The position numbers and the translations under genes were made by a program. A model generated the notes under the pieces. It searched no databases and was not told the origin of the DNA. It saw nothing but the letters and a program-made list of their open reading frames with translations. From Phycisphaerales bacterium (GTDB lineage: Bacteria > Planctomycetota > Phycisphaerae > Phycisphaerales > SM1A02): a DNA stretch of 64,000 nt. The stretch lies in assembly GCA_022446885.1 (NCBI GenBank), contig JAKVBU010000013.1, positions 1-64,000 on the forward strand. Reading direction: 5' to 3'. Below, piece by piece: positions 9,238-16,990 of this stretch. Numbering within the stretch: position 1 is the first letter of the stretch; every line of letters starts with the position of its first letter.

Positions 9238-11163
9238 TCACCTTGACTCCGATCGATCCGCCCAGGCAAGCAACATCAATATGGTCCATGTTGGCCGCAC
9301 TGCACGTCGATCCCCTCTCACGAGCGCAGCCCATGTCTTGCGTGCGAATGCTGGTTTGATGCCCACCCGTTCAGAAAGATCGGATGTGCACAATGCGTGC
9401 CCCCACTCACGCAGCGGTCCACGTAGCCAAGCCTGAATCGGCGCACCGAAGCCCTGCTTAGGTCGGTCCCACAGATCCTTGGGTACGTATTGTCCGAGTA
9501 GCTGACGCAGCGGCCATTTTGCCACCCCATCCCGCCGCCGCCATGCCACAGGCGTGCGCCAGGCGTACTCCACCACTCGGTGATCCAGCAAAGGCACTCG
9601 GGCCTCTAATGAGCAGGCCATGCTGGCCCGATCAACCTTGGTGAGAATGTCGTCAATCAGATAGGTCTCCGAGTCGGCAAACATCGCCCGTTCGACCAAG
9701 TCCGGGCACTCAAGACGAGCGGCGGCAGCTTCGATCGTACAACCAGCGTCCGGAGGATCGATCATCGCAACGCTCACATCAGTCCGTGAAGACATGGCCC
9801 ACGCATGGGCGGCATCGGACGGGATGAGAGAGAGCATCCTCGTCGCCGTTCGAAGTTGTTTGGCATCGACCCGACCGCGACCTGCCGACAGCACACGAGC
9901 CACAGCCCCCAAAGCGAGCGAAGGCGTGAGTGAGGTAGCTGCATCGATCAAACGGCGCAAGGCATGGGGTATTCGCCTGGCAGTGCGGGCCAGCTGGTGC
10001 AGCCGGCCATAGATGTGATAACCGCCGAATGTCTCATCACCGCCATCTCCACTGAGCGCTACTGTGACATGCTGCCGAGCGAGAGCGCACACAAGATGGG
10101 TTGGAATCTGTGATGAGTCCCCAAATGGCTCGTCGTACATCGTCGCCAGTTGCGGCACAACATTGAGCGCGTCCGACTCGGTCACGACCAGTTGGGTGTG
10201 GTCTGATCCAATAGCTTGGGCAACCCTCGCTGCATGCACTGACTCGTCGAGCCGGCCATCCTCAAACCCGGCGGAGAAGGTTCGAATAGCGCCGGATGCC
10301 TGCTCTGCTGCAATCGCGGCCACCAGGCTTGAGTCAATCCCACCCGAGAGCAGCACGCCCAGTGGCACATCAGACACCAGCCGCTGACCCACGGCTTGGC
10401 GCAAGAGGGCATGCAGTCTTTCAATCGCATCGGTGGCGTCAAAATCCCTTTCAGAAGATACGACATGATCCTTGAGGTCCCAGTAACGCGTCTCTTCAAC
10501 CCTCAGTCGCCCGTTGCCAAACTGCAGTGCGAGCATGTGGCCTGGCTTGACCTTCCAGCAAGATGCCCAGATGGACCTCGGCCCAGGCACGTAGGAGCAG
10601 CGCAAATAGGCAGCTACAGACGCACTGTCGATGGACGGGTCAAATCTCGGATGCGCCTGTAGTGCCTTCAGTTCAGACCCGAACACAACCGAGCCGTCAG
10701 CCAACTTCCCCCAGTACAGCGGCTTGATCCCCAATCGATCACGTACAAGCGTGAGTTGCTGGGTGCGACTGTCCCACACGGCAATGGCAAACATGCCAAC
10801 ACAGCGATCGACTGTCTCTCTCAGCCCCCAACGATCGATGCCCTCCAACAGCACTTCTGTGTCGCTGCTTCCTCGAAACTGGTGTCCGAGCGACTCCAGA
10901 TCACGACGGATGACATCTGCGTTGTAGATCTCGCCATTGAATGCGACGATAGTCTCGCCGGAGGCCGAGACCATAGGCTGATGGCCAGTTGGAGAGAGAT
11001 CCCTGATCGCCAACCGCCGGTGCCCCAAAGCGACGCCAGCACCATGATCCACCCACACGCCTCGATCATCCGGCCCACGGTGGGTCAGGGCATCCACCAT
11101 GTCGTCTAGTGGCGATCGATCGAGCAACTCGCTCGGCGCCAGGATGCCCGTCACTCCACACAT
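9238..11163 (-). CDS. asnB: glutamine-hydrolysing asparagine synthase-type amidotransferase
   Basis: 641 aa starting MCGVTGIL, so the catalytic nucleophile Cys2 of the class II glutaminase domain is present after Met removal. The glutaminase domain (to ~residue 200) has HRRLAIRDLSPTGHQPM and VAFNGEIYN. The synthase domain has the ATP pyrophosphatase loop LLSGGIDSSL and SGDGGDETFGGY. AsnB makes Asn from Asp, Gln and ATP, but paralogues inside exopolysaccharide or exosortase-linked loci are thought to amidate sugar acids or modify surface polymers. It heads a three-gene minus-strand operon (asnB, ligase, GT4) read away from the WbuB-like gene, with 262 bp between them. Family certain; whether it serves Asn synthesis or glycan amidation is open. 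Confidence 0.85.
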   Translation of the reverse strand: MCGVTGILAPSELLDRSPLDDMVDALTHRGPDDRGVWVDHGAGVALGHRRLAIRDLSPTGHQPMVSASGETIVAFNGEIYNADVIRRDLESLGHQFRGSSDTEVLLEGIDRWGLRETVDRCVGMFAIAVWDSRTQQLTLVRDRLGIKPLYWGKLADGSVVFGSELKALQAHPRFDPSIDSASVAAYLRCSYVPGPRSIWASCWKVKPGHMLALQFGNGRLRVEETRYWDLKDHVVSSERDFDATDAIERLHALLRQAVGQRLVSDVPLGVLLSGGIDSSLVAAIAAEQASGAIRTFSAGFEDGRLDESVHAARVAQAIGSDHTQLVVTESDALNVVPQLATMYDEPFGDSSQIPTHLVCALARQHVTVALSGDGGDETFGGYHIYGRLHQLARTARRIPHALRRLIDAATSLTPSLALGAVARVLSAGRGRVDAKQLRTATRMLSLIPSDAAHAWAMSSRTDVSVAMIDPPDAGCTIEAAAARLECPDLVERAMFADSETYLIDDILTKVDRASMACSLEARVPLLDHRVVEYAWRTPVAWRRRDGVAKWPLRQLLGQYVPKDLWDRPKQGFGAPIQAWLRGPLREWGHALCTSDLSERVGIKPAFARKTWAALVRGDRRAVRPTWTILMLLAWADRSESR

Positions 11164-11425
11164 GGTTCCCAGCGCACTCCCGGCCCGGTCGTCCCGACGT
11201 CAATCACCTATTGCACCGGACAAGTGGCAAATGCTCCTAACCCTGACGCAGCCGGTGCGCCCTGCTTGAGCGTGCTCATTCTACCTCACAGCCCGGCGCC
11301 AGTCCTGCTGGATCAGTGGATCGATCCCCTATCCCAAAGTCGTATAGTGTCGCCCCTGAGTATCGAGTTGACTCGAATTCTGGAGCAGACTGGCCTGCCC
11401 CTGATCCAGCCAGGCACATAGACCA

Positions 11426-12652
11426 ATGCCCCCCCAACCCAAGGCTCGCGTATTGTTGATTCACCGGTTCTATTGGCCGGACACCCCTCCCTACGGCCAC
11501 ATCCTTCGCCAGATTGCCTTACGGCTGGGGGATGATGGCCATGACGTGGAGGTGTTGAGTACACAGCCGTGCTACAAAGCGACGTCCAAGTCACTGCGCC
11601 AACCGCGTGTCTCTCAAGACGGCCCCGTTCGTATCACACGGATGCGATTGGGCTGTGAAGTGGGCCGAGGTGGGCTGTTCAAGATTTGGAATGTGCTTCG
11701 GTATCTGCTCGGTATCACGCTGTTTGTAGTCAGACGACGACGGTTCGACATTGTCATGACTGCAACAACCCCCGCAGTTTTCGCCGGCCTGGCAGGCCGA
11801 ATCGCAGCTCGACTGTCCGGAGCCAGATTGATCTACCACTGCATGGATCTGCACCCGGAATTGGCCCGATGCTCGGGAGTGGTTCGTAGCCCACTGGCCA
11901 ATCGAATGCTCGATCGCATCGAGCGCAAGACCAGACACCGCGCAGCTCGCATCATTGTGCTCTCTGAGGACATGCGGCAGACGCTGCTGGAGTCTCTACC
12001 AGAGTTGAGCGGCAAGGTACACATCTTCAACAACTTCACAACCCCCAACGAAGGCAAAGAGGCCGAGAGACGCCCCGAGTCAAACGCCAAAGGAAGTGCC
12101 TTCAAGATCATCTATGCCGGAAATGTAGGTCGCTTCCAGGGTTTGGAGACGCTCCTTGAAGCACTCGGGAAGGTCGAGTCCACCACTGATGTCGAACTGC
12201 AGATTGTTGGCGACGGAAAGGCCCTTGAGGGCCTCAAGCAACAGGCGGCCGAGTTGAAAGATCAACGCATCGAGTTTCTCCCCCACCAGAGCGCTGCAGC
12301 AGCTGCCGAGTTGGTCCGCAATGCACAGATGGGCTTCATCTCGCTGCAGCCGGAGATTATTCGATACGCCTACCCAAGCAAGACTATGTTCTATCTTGAG
12401 GAGGGCACACCCCTGCTGTGCGCCGTCGAGCCAGACAGCGAATTGGGCCGCCTGGTGGTCGAGGCTGAATTGGGCATCGTGGTACCTCCTGATGATGCCG
12501 ACGCGCTTGCTGAGGCCATTCGTACTGCAGTCACCAAGTTTTCAGCATCCAACCGATCCAGATCACGAATCAAACAGATTGCCGAGGATCAGTTTGGACG
12601 AAGCACCATGCTCGATCGCTGGTCCGAGTTTTTCGCAGAGCTCTCAGCCTGA
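11426..12652 (+). CDS. GT4 glycosyltransferase, WbuB-like (probable L-FucNAc transferase)
   Basis: 408 aa. The N-terminus RVLLIHRFYWPDTPPYGHIL, with the aromatic-Pro-Asp motif, is typical of the WbuB/GT4 branch. The C-terminal half contains IIYAGNVGRFQGLETL, ELQIVGDGKAL, IEFLPHQS and the nucleotide-sugar site region YPSKTMFYLEEGTPLLC. WbuB of E. coli lies next to fnlABC and transfers L-FucNAc. The complete UDP-L-FucNAc pathway is 6 kb away in this locus, so this enzyme is the best candidate to use that donor. It reads towards and overlaps the sulfotransferase gene by 9 nt at the 3' ends. Upstream, a TATAGT at 11343-11348 could be a -10 element, but no good -35 accompanies it. Confidence 0.85.
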   Translation: MPPQPKARVLLIHRFYWPDTPPYGHILRQIALRLGDDGHDVEVLSTQPCYKATSKSLRQPRVSQDGPVRITRMRLGCEVGRGGLFKIWNVLRYLLGITLFVVRRRRFDIVMTATTPAVFAGLAGRIAARLSGARLIYHCMDLHPELARCSGVVRSPLANRMLDRIERKTRHRAARIIVLSEDMRQTLLESLPELSGKVHIFNNFTTPNEGKEAERRPESNAKGSAFKIIYAGNVGRFQGLETLLEALGKVESTTDVELQIVGDGKALEGLKQQAAELKDQRIEFLPHQSAAAAAELVRNAQMGFISLQPEIIRYAYPSKTMFYLEEGTPLLCAVEPDSELGRLVVEAELGIVVPPDDADALAEAIRTAVTKFSASNRSRSRIKQIAEDQFGRSTMLDRWSEFFAELSA

Positions 12653-13531
12653 CTCACCATTCTGGCTGTACTCCAAACTCCATCGCTCAACCCGCACCCT
12701 CTGCTCATCGGTCAGACAGTTCAGTGACCGCAGCACCGTGATCGCATCCTGCACATCCCCAACCACGGAAGATGACAGGCCATCGGGTGGCGCAACTGTA
12801 GGTGTGGGCTTGGAGGCTGATCGTGCAAACACCTCCCCTCTTCGAGCGGCCTGCGGATCCATGGGTTCCAGTGCCGCTTGGACAGCACCTGGATGGCTCA
12901 GATCTTCGTGAAAGAGAACCGCCTCACACGCTTCAGGGTTGGCGGCAATCCAATTGGCAGTAGAACGAACCGACCAAGCCCACTGCTTGGCGCAAACCTC
13001 GTCTGTGGACAGATGCAGCAGATCTTCCTGAATACCCGGGTACCGCACGCCCCAGATGCGAGGAGATCGCCGAACTCGCTCCAATATGCGATCGGTCAGG
13101 AATCCGGGATTCCATCGCAATATGGAGACGAACTTCCGTCTTGCGTCAGTAGCGGTCACCTCCCCCGCCCAGCACCGCGCGGATGATCGAATCACTGCAG
13201 AGGGGCTTCGAAACAGCGCCACCAATCGAGCGGCCGGTAGCGCTCGACGAACAAAGCCGGGCCGAATGCTGTTGGAGACGGTCTTCTCAATGACCGCGCC
13301 TGTTGTGCTGCCAGCGATCGAGCGAAGGCAGCGGTCAAAATGCCGCCCCAGCGCGGGCGTGGCCTCATCTTCCCCACGCAGATCGGATGGCCCCCGCGCG
13401 CCTCGCATCCAAACGTAATTGGCATCCCAAGGCACCTGAGCTGCATCAAAGGCCTCGGCCAGTACCCGCCGAACAAATCGTGAGCCTGTTCTTGCTGCCC
13501 CCAGCACACAGATCATGATGCCTTTACTCAT
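12644..13531 (-). CDS. sulfotransferase-family protein
   Basis: 295 aa from the ATG at 13531, which overlaps the stop of the upstream gene by 8 nt. It starts GIMICVLGAARTGSRFV, a P-loop-like 5'-phosphosulfate motif of the R-T-G-S/T type found in bacterial carbohydrate sulfotransferases. RLVALFRSPSAVIRSS is the 3'-phosphate (PAPS) binding element, with Arg and Ser in the expected places. Between them, VIEKTVSNSIRPGFV resembles the KTP motif of the family. It is the last gene of a minus-strand operon (formyltransferase, PIG-L deacetylase, phosphoglycosyl transferase, this gene). It is only distantly similar to the sulfotransferase at 234-1142, so the two are probably not recent duplicates. Sulfation of the same polysaccharide is the likely role. 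Fold assignment moderate to good; substrate unknown. Confidence 0.75.
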   Translation of the reverse strand: MSKGIMICVLGAARTGSRFVRRVLAEAFDAAQVPWDANYVWMRGARGPSDLRGEDEATPALGRHFDRCLRSIAGSTTGAVIEKTVSNSIRPGFVRRALPAARLVALFRSPSAVIRSSARCWAGEVTATDARRKFVSILRWNPGFLTDRILERVRRSPRIWGVRYPGIQEDLLHLSTDEVCAKQWAWSVRSTANWIAANPEACEAVLFHEDLSHPGAVQAALEPMDPQAARRGEVFARSASKPTPTVAPPDGLSSSVVGDVQDAITVLRSLNCLTDEQRVRVERWSLEYSQNGESG

Positions 13532-14138
13532 CCGGATGCTTTCCCCTCTTCCCACACAGCTGGACAGACATCAGCCGTATGGTCTCGGCTATGAGTCCAG
13601 TGTCTGAGATCAGCGTCCGCCGCTGAAAATAGTCCAGATCCAGTTTGATCCGCCAAGGCAGCACCCGACGGCGATAGAAGGCTTCCGGGTCAGCAGCATC
13701 GTGCCGATGTTCAATCCGATACACCAACAGCGCCCCCAACGAGACCAAACCAGGTCGATAGGCAAGCAATGCCTGCCAGCGAGGGTCATCAATCTCAGCC
13801 GAGAGACCGGGATCTTCAGGCCGAGGTCCAATGATCGCCATCTTGCCCCGCAGCACATCAATCAGCTGCGGCAATTCGTCGATCTTTGTGGCACGCAATA
13901 CCCGCCCCCACCAGAAGACGCGTGGGTCACATCCAGCGGTGATGCGCGGCCCATCCTGCCGCCGCATGGACCTGAACTTGTGCATCGTGAAGACCTGACC
14001 ATGGCGGCCCATGCGCCGTGCCCGGTACAGCACCGGGCCCGGGTCACAAACCAGAATGCCAACCGCCGCGACGATGCAGATTGGCATCGTCACGACCATT
14101 GCAATCGAGACGATCAAAATGTCGATCAATCTGCGCAA
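13524..14138 (-). CDS. bacterial sugar transferase (PglC/WcaJ-like phosphoglycosyl transferase)
   Basis: About 204 aa. Starts at TTG 14138 (as used here), TTG 14129 (giving a TTGA overlap) or GTG 14192 are all possible; the charged RRLID just before the hydrophobic segment favours 14138 or longer. There is one membrane-associated re-entrant helix (ILIVSIAMVVTMPICIVAAV). The catalytic core has VLYRARRMGRHGQVFTMHKF, the Asp-Glu dyad in ATKIDELPQL and the IIGPRPE loop, all diagnostic of monotopic phosphoglycosyl transferases. These move a sugar-1-phosphate from UDP-sugar to undecaprenyl phosphate and so start repeat-unit synthesis. It has the small PglC-like size, without the N-terminal helices of WcaJ. 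It is in one operon with the formyltransferase, suggesting that the starting sugar is the amino sugar made by the adjacent PglF/PglE-like pair. Confidence 0.9.
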   Translation of the reverse strand: MRRLIDILIVSIAMVVTMPICIVAAVGILVCDPGPVLYRARRMGRHGQVFTMHKFRSMRRQDGPRITAGCDPRVFWWGRVLRATKIDELPQLIDVLRGKMAIIGPRPEDPGLSAEIDDPRWQALLAYRPGLVSLGALLVYRIEHRHDAADPEAFYRRRVLPWRIKLDLDYFQRRTLISDTGLIAETIRLMSVQLCGKRGKHPDE

Positions 14139-14806
14139 GTAGGTAACTCGACACGACGAACCGTTCGAAACACCTCTGCAAATGGGAGACACGCCTGCGT
14201 ACCCCAGAACTGGGCCTGCGCCCGAATCGACTCAAGACTGCGCGGGTGGGGGTACGCTCGCACTTCACTCTCATAGCAGGCCATGGCCTCGATCTTTCGA
14301 TCGATCGCCTCGCTGATGTCCACCCAGGTGTCTGGCGTGAACGTACGAGGAAAAGCCCAATCCGTACTGCTTGCGGTGTACCAGGTCAGGAATGACCGCA
14401 CTGACTCAGCCGTCGGACGAAAGGCCACGAGCGCTGCTCGAAACAGCGCAAGGTGATCTGAATTCACATCTTCGCCCGACTGGCAGTACACGACGTTGGG
14501 CTCGTAGCCTTCCGTCGCACGCATGAGGGCGTCGATGATTGCAGTCTGCGGTGTTGTATCGAGCGTCTGGTCATTGAATCCCAAGAGTGACCAGTCGTTG
14601 ACGCCCAAGGCGGCTGCTGCAGCCTCGATGTGGCCATGCTGCCCCACGCCTGCCTCGCCATATCGAAGCGACTCGCCTTCGCAGGCGATGAGTAGTTTCA
14701 CTTCATCACCTCTATCCCTGTGCAGGGCCATCGCCCCACCACACCCGAGCACCTCGTCATCGGGATGGGCTGCAATCACCAGTACTCGCGTCTGTTCCTC
14801 AGACAA
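14126..14806 (-). CDS. PIG-L (LmbE-like) zinc-dependent deacetylase
   Basis: 226 aa from a TTG at 14806. I prefer this start because a GGGAG (minus strand, 14817-14813) lies 6 nt before it and it overlaps the previous stop by 8 nt; an ATG at 14851 is the alternative. The zinc site is clear: VLVIAAHPDDEVLGCGG (AHPDDE motif) and the downstream NSDHLALFRAAL with the third ligand His. PIG-L enzymes remove N-acetyl groups from GlcNAc-type residues. Here it sits between a formyltransferase and the phosphoglycosyl transferase gene, so it may deacetylate a sugar that is then N-formylated or otherwise modified. No signal peptide is present, so it should be cytoplasmic. Confidence 0.88.
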   Translation of the reverse strand: MSEEQTRVLVIAAHPDDEVLGCGGAMALHRDRGDEVKLLIACEGESLRYGEAGVGQHGHIEAAAAALGVNDWSLLGFNDQTLDTTPQTAIIDALMRATEGYEPNVVYCQSGEDVNSDHLALFRAALVAFRPTAESVRSFLTWYTASSTDWAFPRTFTPDTWVDISEAIDRKIEAMACYESEVRAYPHPRSLESIRAQAQFWGTQACLPFAEVFRTVRRVELPTCAD

Positions 14807-15710
14807 GTTGATCTCCCTTAGTGAAACAATTGGCAGGAAGTTCACTTCCATCTACTGTCGTGACATCGGTCAGGAGCAGCCCTCGATCAGCGCATCGTAC
14901 TAGCGGGCAACGGGACCCACTACGCGACTCGATCGCGGCAACTTGACCAACCACCCCGCCATCAGCCTCCATAGAGCAGACCTGACTGGACCAAACTGAG
15001 AGCCGAGTGCCCCGCAAGGTGCTCCACGCACCTGGATATGGCCTTGTCGTCGCGCGGATCAAGGCGTCGATCTGGCCCGCCTCACAGTTCCAATCGATCT
15101 TCCCGTCGTCCGGACACCGCCGCCGAAATGGCGGCTCAGCCGATGGTTCCTGCGGCCGCGTATCCACTCGGCCCGCCTCCAGATCGGCCAGCCAACACTG
15201 CACAAGCTCCAGATTCGACGACTCCACCCGCTCATAGACACTGGCAACCGTGTCCTGATCACCCAATGGAAACAGAGATTGACCAATCACGTCCCCGCCG
15301 TCCAGTCGGCTCGACAGCCGCATGAGCGTATTGCCCCATCTGGTCTCCCTGTTGATGATCGCCCAGTTGACAGGAGATCCCCCACGCCCACGAGGCAGCG
15401 GCGACGCATGTGCCCCCACTGCCCAGGGTGCCACGCTCAACGCCGTCGCGCCCAGTATCTGGCTCCATCCCAGCACGACAAGTGCATCCAATCTCAGCGA
15501 CTGGAGCCACTGAAGTGACTGGTCCGAGTTGATGTCTTGGGTTCGATGCACGGGCAGCCCAGGCACATTGGCCGGGTCCCAACCACCACTGCGGCAAGCG
15601 AGCGCTGCCTCCGACAGCGTCATGGCATGCACGTCATGGCCGGAGTTCTCGAACAGCCATTGCACCGTTGCTCTGGCCTCCACATGCGCTGCTGCAATTG
15701 CAATCTGCAT
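14799..15710 (-). CDS. formyltransferase-family protein (probable sugar N-formyltransferase)
   Basis: 303 aa with the Formyl_trans_N fold: HASPLPRGRGGSP at residues 101-113 carries the catalytic His101, and RLDGGDVIGQ carries the catalytic Asp (D137). A C-terminal domain similar to that of Fmt follows (RATTRPYPGAWSTLRGTRL). The position two before the His, normally Asn in Fmt and sugar formyltransferases, is Gly99 (VGAHAS). It uses N10-formyl-tetrahydrofolate to formylate an amine. It is unlikely to be the housekeeping Fmt, because it shares an operon with polysaccharide genes and is divergent, over 51 bp, from the DegT aminotransferase, which would make its 4-amino-sugar substrate. The sugar N-formyltransferase role is inferred from context. 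Confidence 0.78.
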   Translation of the reverse strand: MQIAIAAAHVEARATVQWLFENSGHDVHAMTLSEAALACRSGGWDPANVPGLPVHRTQDINSDQSLQWLQSLRLDALVVLGWSQILGATALSVAPWAVGAHASPLPRGRGGSPVNWAIINRETRWGNTLMRLSSRLDGGDVIGQSLFPLGDQDTVASVYERVESSNLELVQCWLADLEAGRVDTRPQEPSAEPPFRRRCPDDGKIDWNCEAGQIDALIRATTRPYPGAWSTLRGTRLSVWSSQVCSMEADGGVVGQVAAIESRSGSRCPLVRCADRGLLLTDVTTVDGSELPANCFTKGDQLV

Positions 15711-15761
15711 CGGGCCATTCTATCCGCGATCTCGCCACGGCCCGCCCGGTACGATCCGCCC

Positions 15762-16916
15762 ATGCAGGTCCCCTTCTTCAGGCTTGACGTCACAGATGAC
15801 ATGCGCTCAGCGGCAGACGAAGTCATCGCCTCCGGGTGGCTCACAAGCGGCCCAAAGGTGCAGGCCTTCGAAGCAGCCTTTGCCCAGGCCACTGGCGCTC
15901 GACATGCCGTCGCCGTGAACTCCTGCACAGCCGCGCTGCATCTGGCCCTCGAGGCCCTGGGCGTGGGCCCGGGAGATCGAGTGCTTGTGCCGACCATGAC
16001 CTTCGCCGCTACCGCCGAGGTGGTGCGGTATCTGGGCGCCGATCCGGTTCTTGCCGATGTCTGCCCTGAGACGGCATTGCTCACACCAGAAGTCGTCGAG
16101 TCTGCGCTCGCTCGAGACCCCGACATCAGCGTGTGCATGCCGGTGCACTTCGGTGGGCTCCCATGCGACATGCAGGCCATTGGCGACATATGCCGTGCAC
16201 ATGACGTGCGAATTGTGGATGACGCCGCCCACGCACTCCCGGCCGCCGACACGGGCGGCCCTGTAGGCACGCTCGCTGATGCAACCTGCTTTTCCTTCTA
16301 CGCCAACAAGACGCTTACCACCGGCGAGGGGGGCATGCTGGTCACCGATGATGATGCCATCGCAGCCCGAGCTCGGGTCATGCGGCTGCACGGCATGAAC
16401 CGCGATGCGTGGGGCCGCTTCACGGTTGACACGGCACGCTGGGAGTACGACCTCGTCGCCCCGGGCTACAAATACAACATGCCCGACATCGCTGCGGCTC
16501 TCGGGCTCTCGCAATTGGACCGCCGCCACTGTGACCGCGACGCCCGAGGGGCCATCGCCACCGCCTATGACGAAGCGCTTGGCGATCTGCCAAACCTGCG
16601 ACGGTGCGGCAGGCGGACAGCAGCTTCGGTTGAACACGCTTGGCATCTCTACTGGATCGTGCTCGAGCCTGATGCACCGATCAACCGCAATGCCTGCATC
16701 GATGCGCTGCAAGCCCTTGGTGTGTCATGTTCGGTGCACTACAAGCCACTGCACCGGATGACGTATTGGATCGAGCAACTCGATTGCACCCCGGAGCAGT
16801 TTCCCGGAGCCGAGGCGATCTGGCGCGGCTGCTTCTCTCTGCCGATATTCCCGGCTCTGACGTCGTCAGAACAAGGCCACGTCATCGATTCGCTACATCA
16901 GGTGCTGCAGGGCTGA
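15762..16916 (+). CDS. DegT/DnrJ/EryC1 PLP aminotransferase (PglE/WbpE-like)
   Basis: 384 aa from the ATG at 15762 (the frame is open upstream, but that part is antisense to the formyltransferase). Family motifs: MQVPFFRLDVTDDM, SGWLTSGPKVQAFEAAFA, NSCTAALHLALEALGVGPGD, VPTMTFAATAEVVRYLGA, VDDAAHAL and the PLP lysine K183 in FYANKTLTTGEGG. These sugar aminotransferases convert a 4-keto-6-deoxy-UDP-HexNAc to the 4-amino sugar using Glu. The next gene is a WbpM/PglF-type dehydratase that would make the keto sugar, and the divergent gene is a formyltransferase, so the product is most likely UDP-4-amino-4,6-dideoxy-HexNAc. Very clear family call. Confidence 0.92.
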   Translation: MQVPFFRLDVTDDMRSAADEVIASGWLTSGPKVQAFEAAFAQATGARHAVAVNSCTAALHLALEALGVGPGDRVLVPTMTFAATAEVVRYLGADPVLADVCPETALLTPEVVESALARDPDISVCMPVHFGGLPCDMQAIGDICRAHDVRIVDDAAHALPAADTGGPVGTLADATCFSFYANKTLTTGEGGMLVTDDDAIAARARVMRLHGMNRDAWGRFTVDTARWEYDLVAPGYKYNMPDIAAALGLSQLDRRHCDRDARGAIATAYDEALGDLPNLRRCGRRTAASVEHAWHLYWIVLEPDAPINRNACIDALQALGVSCSVHYKPLHRMTYWIEQLDCTPEQFPGAEAIWRGCFSLPIFPALTSSEQGHVIDSLHQVLQG

Positions 16917-16990
16917 GTGTCGGGGCTATACTCACCCCCGCTGACCATCCACAGGACTACACACACCCTGTCTGGAGCCCGGGGGGATCG

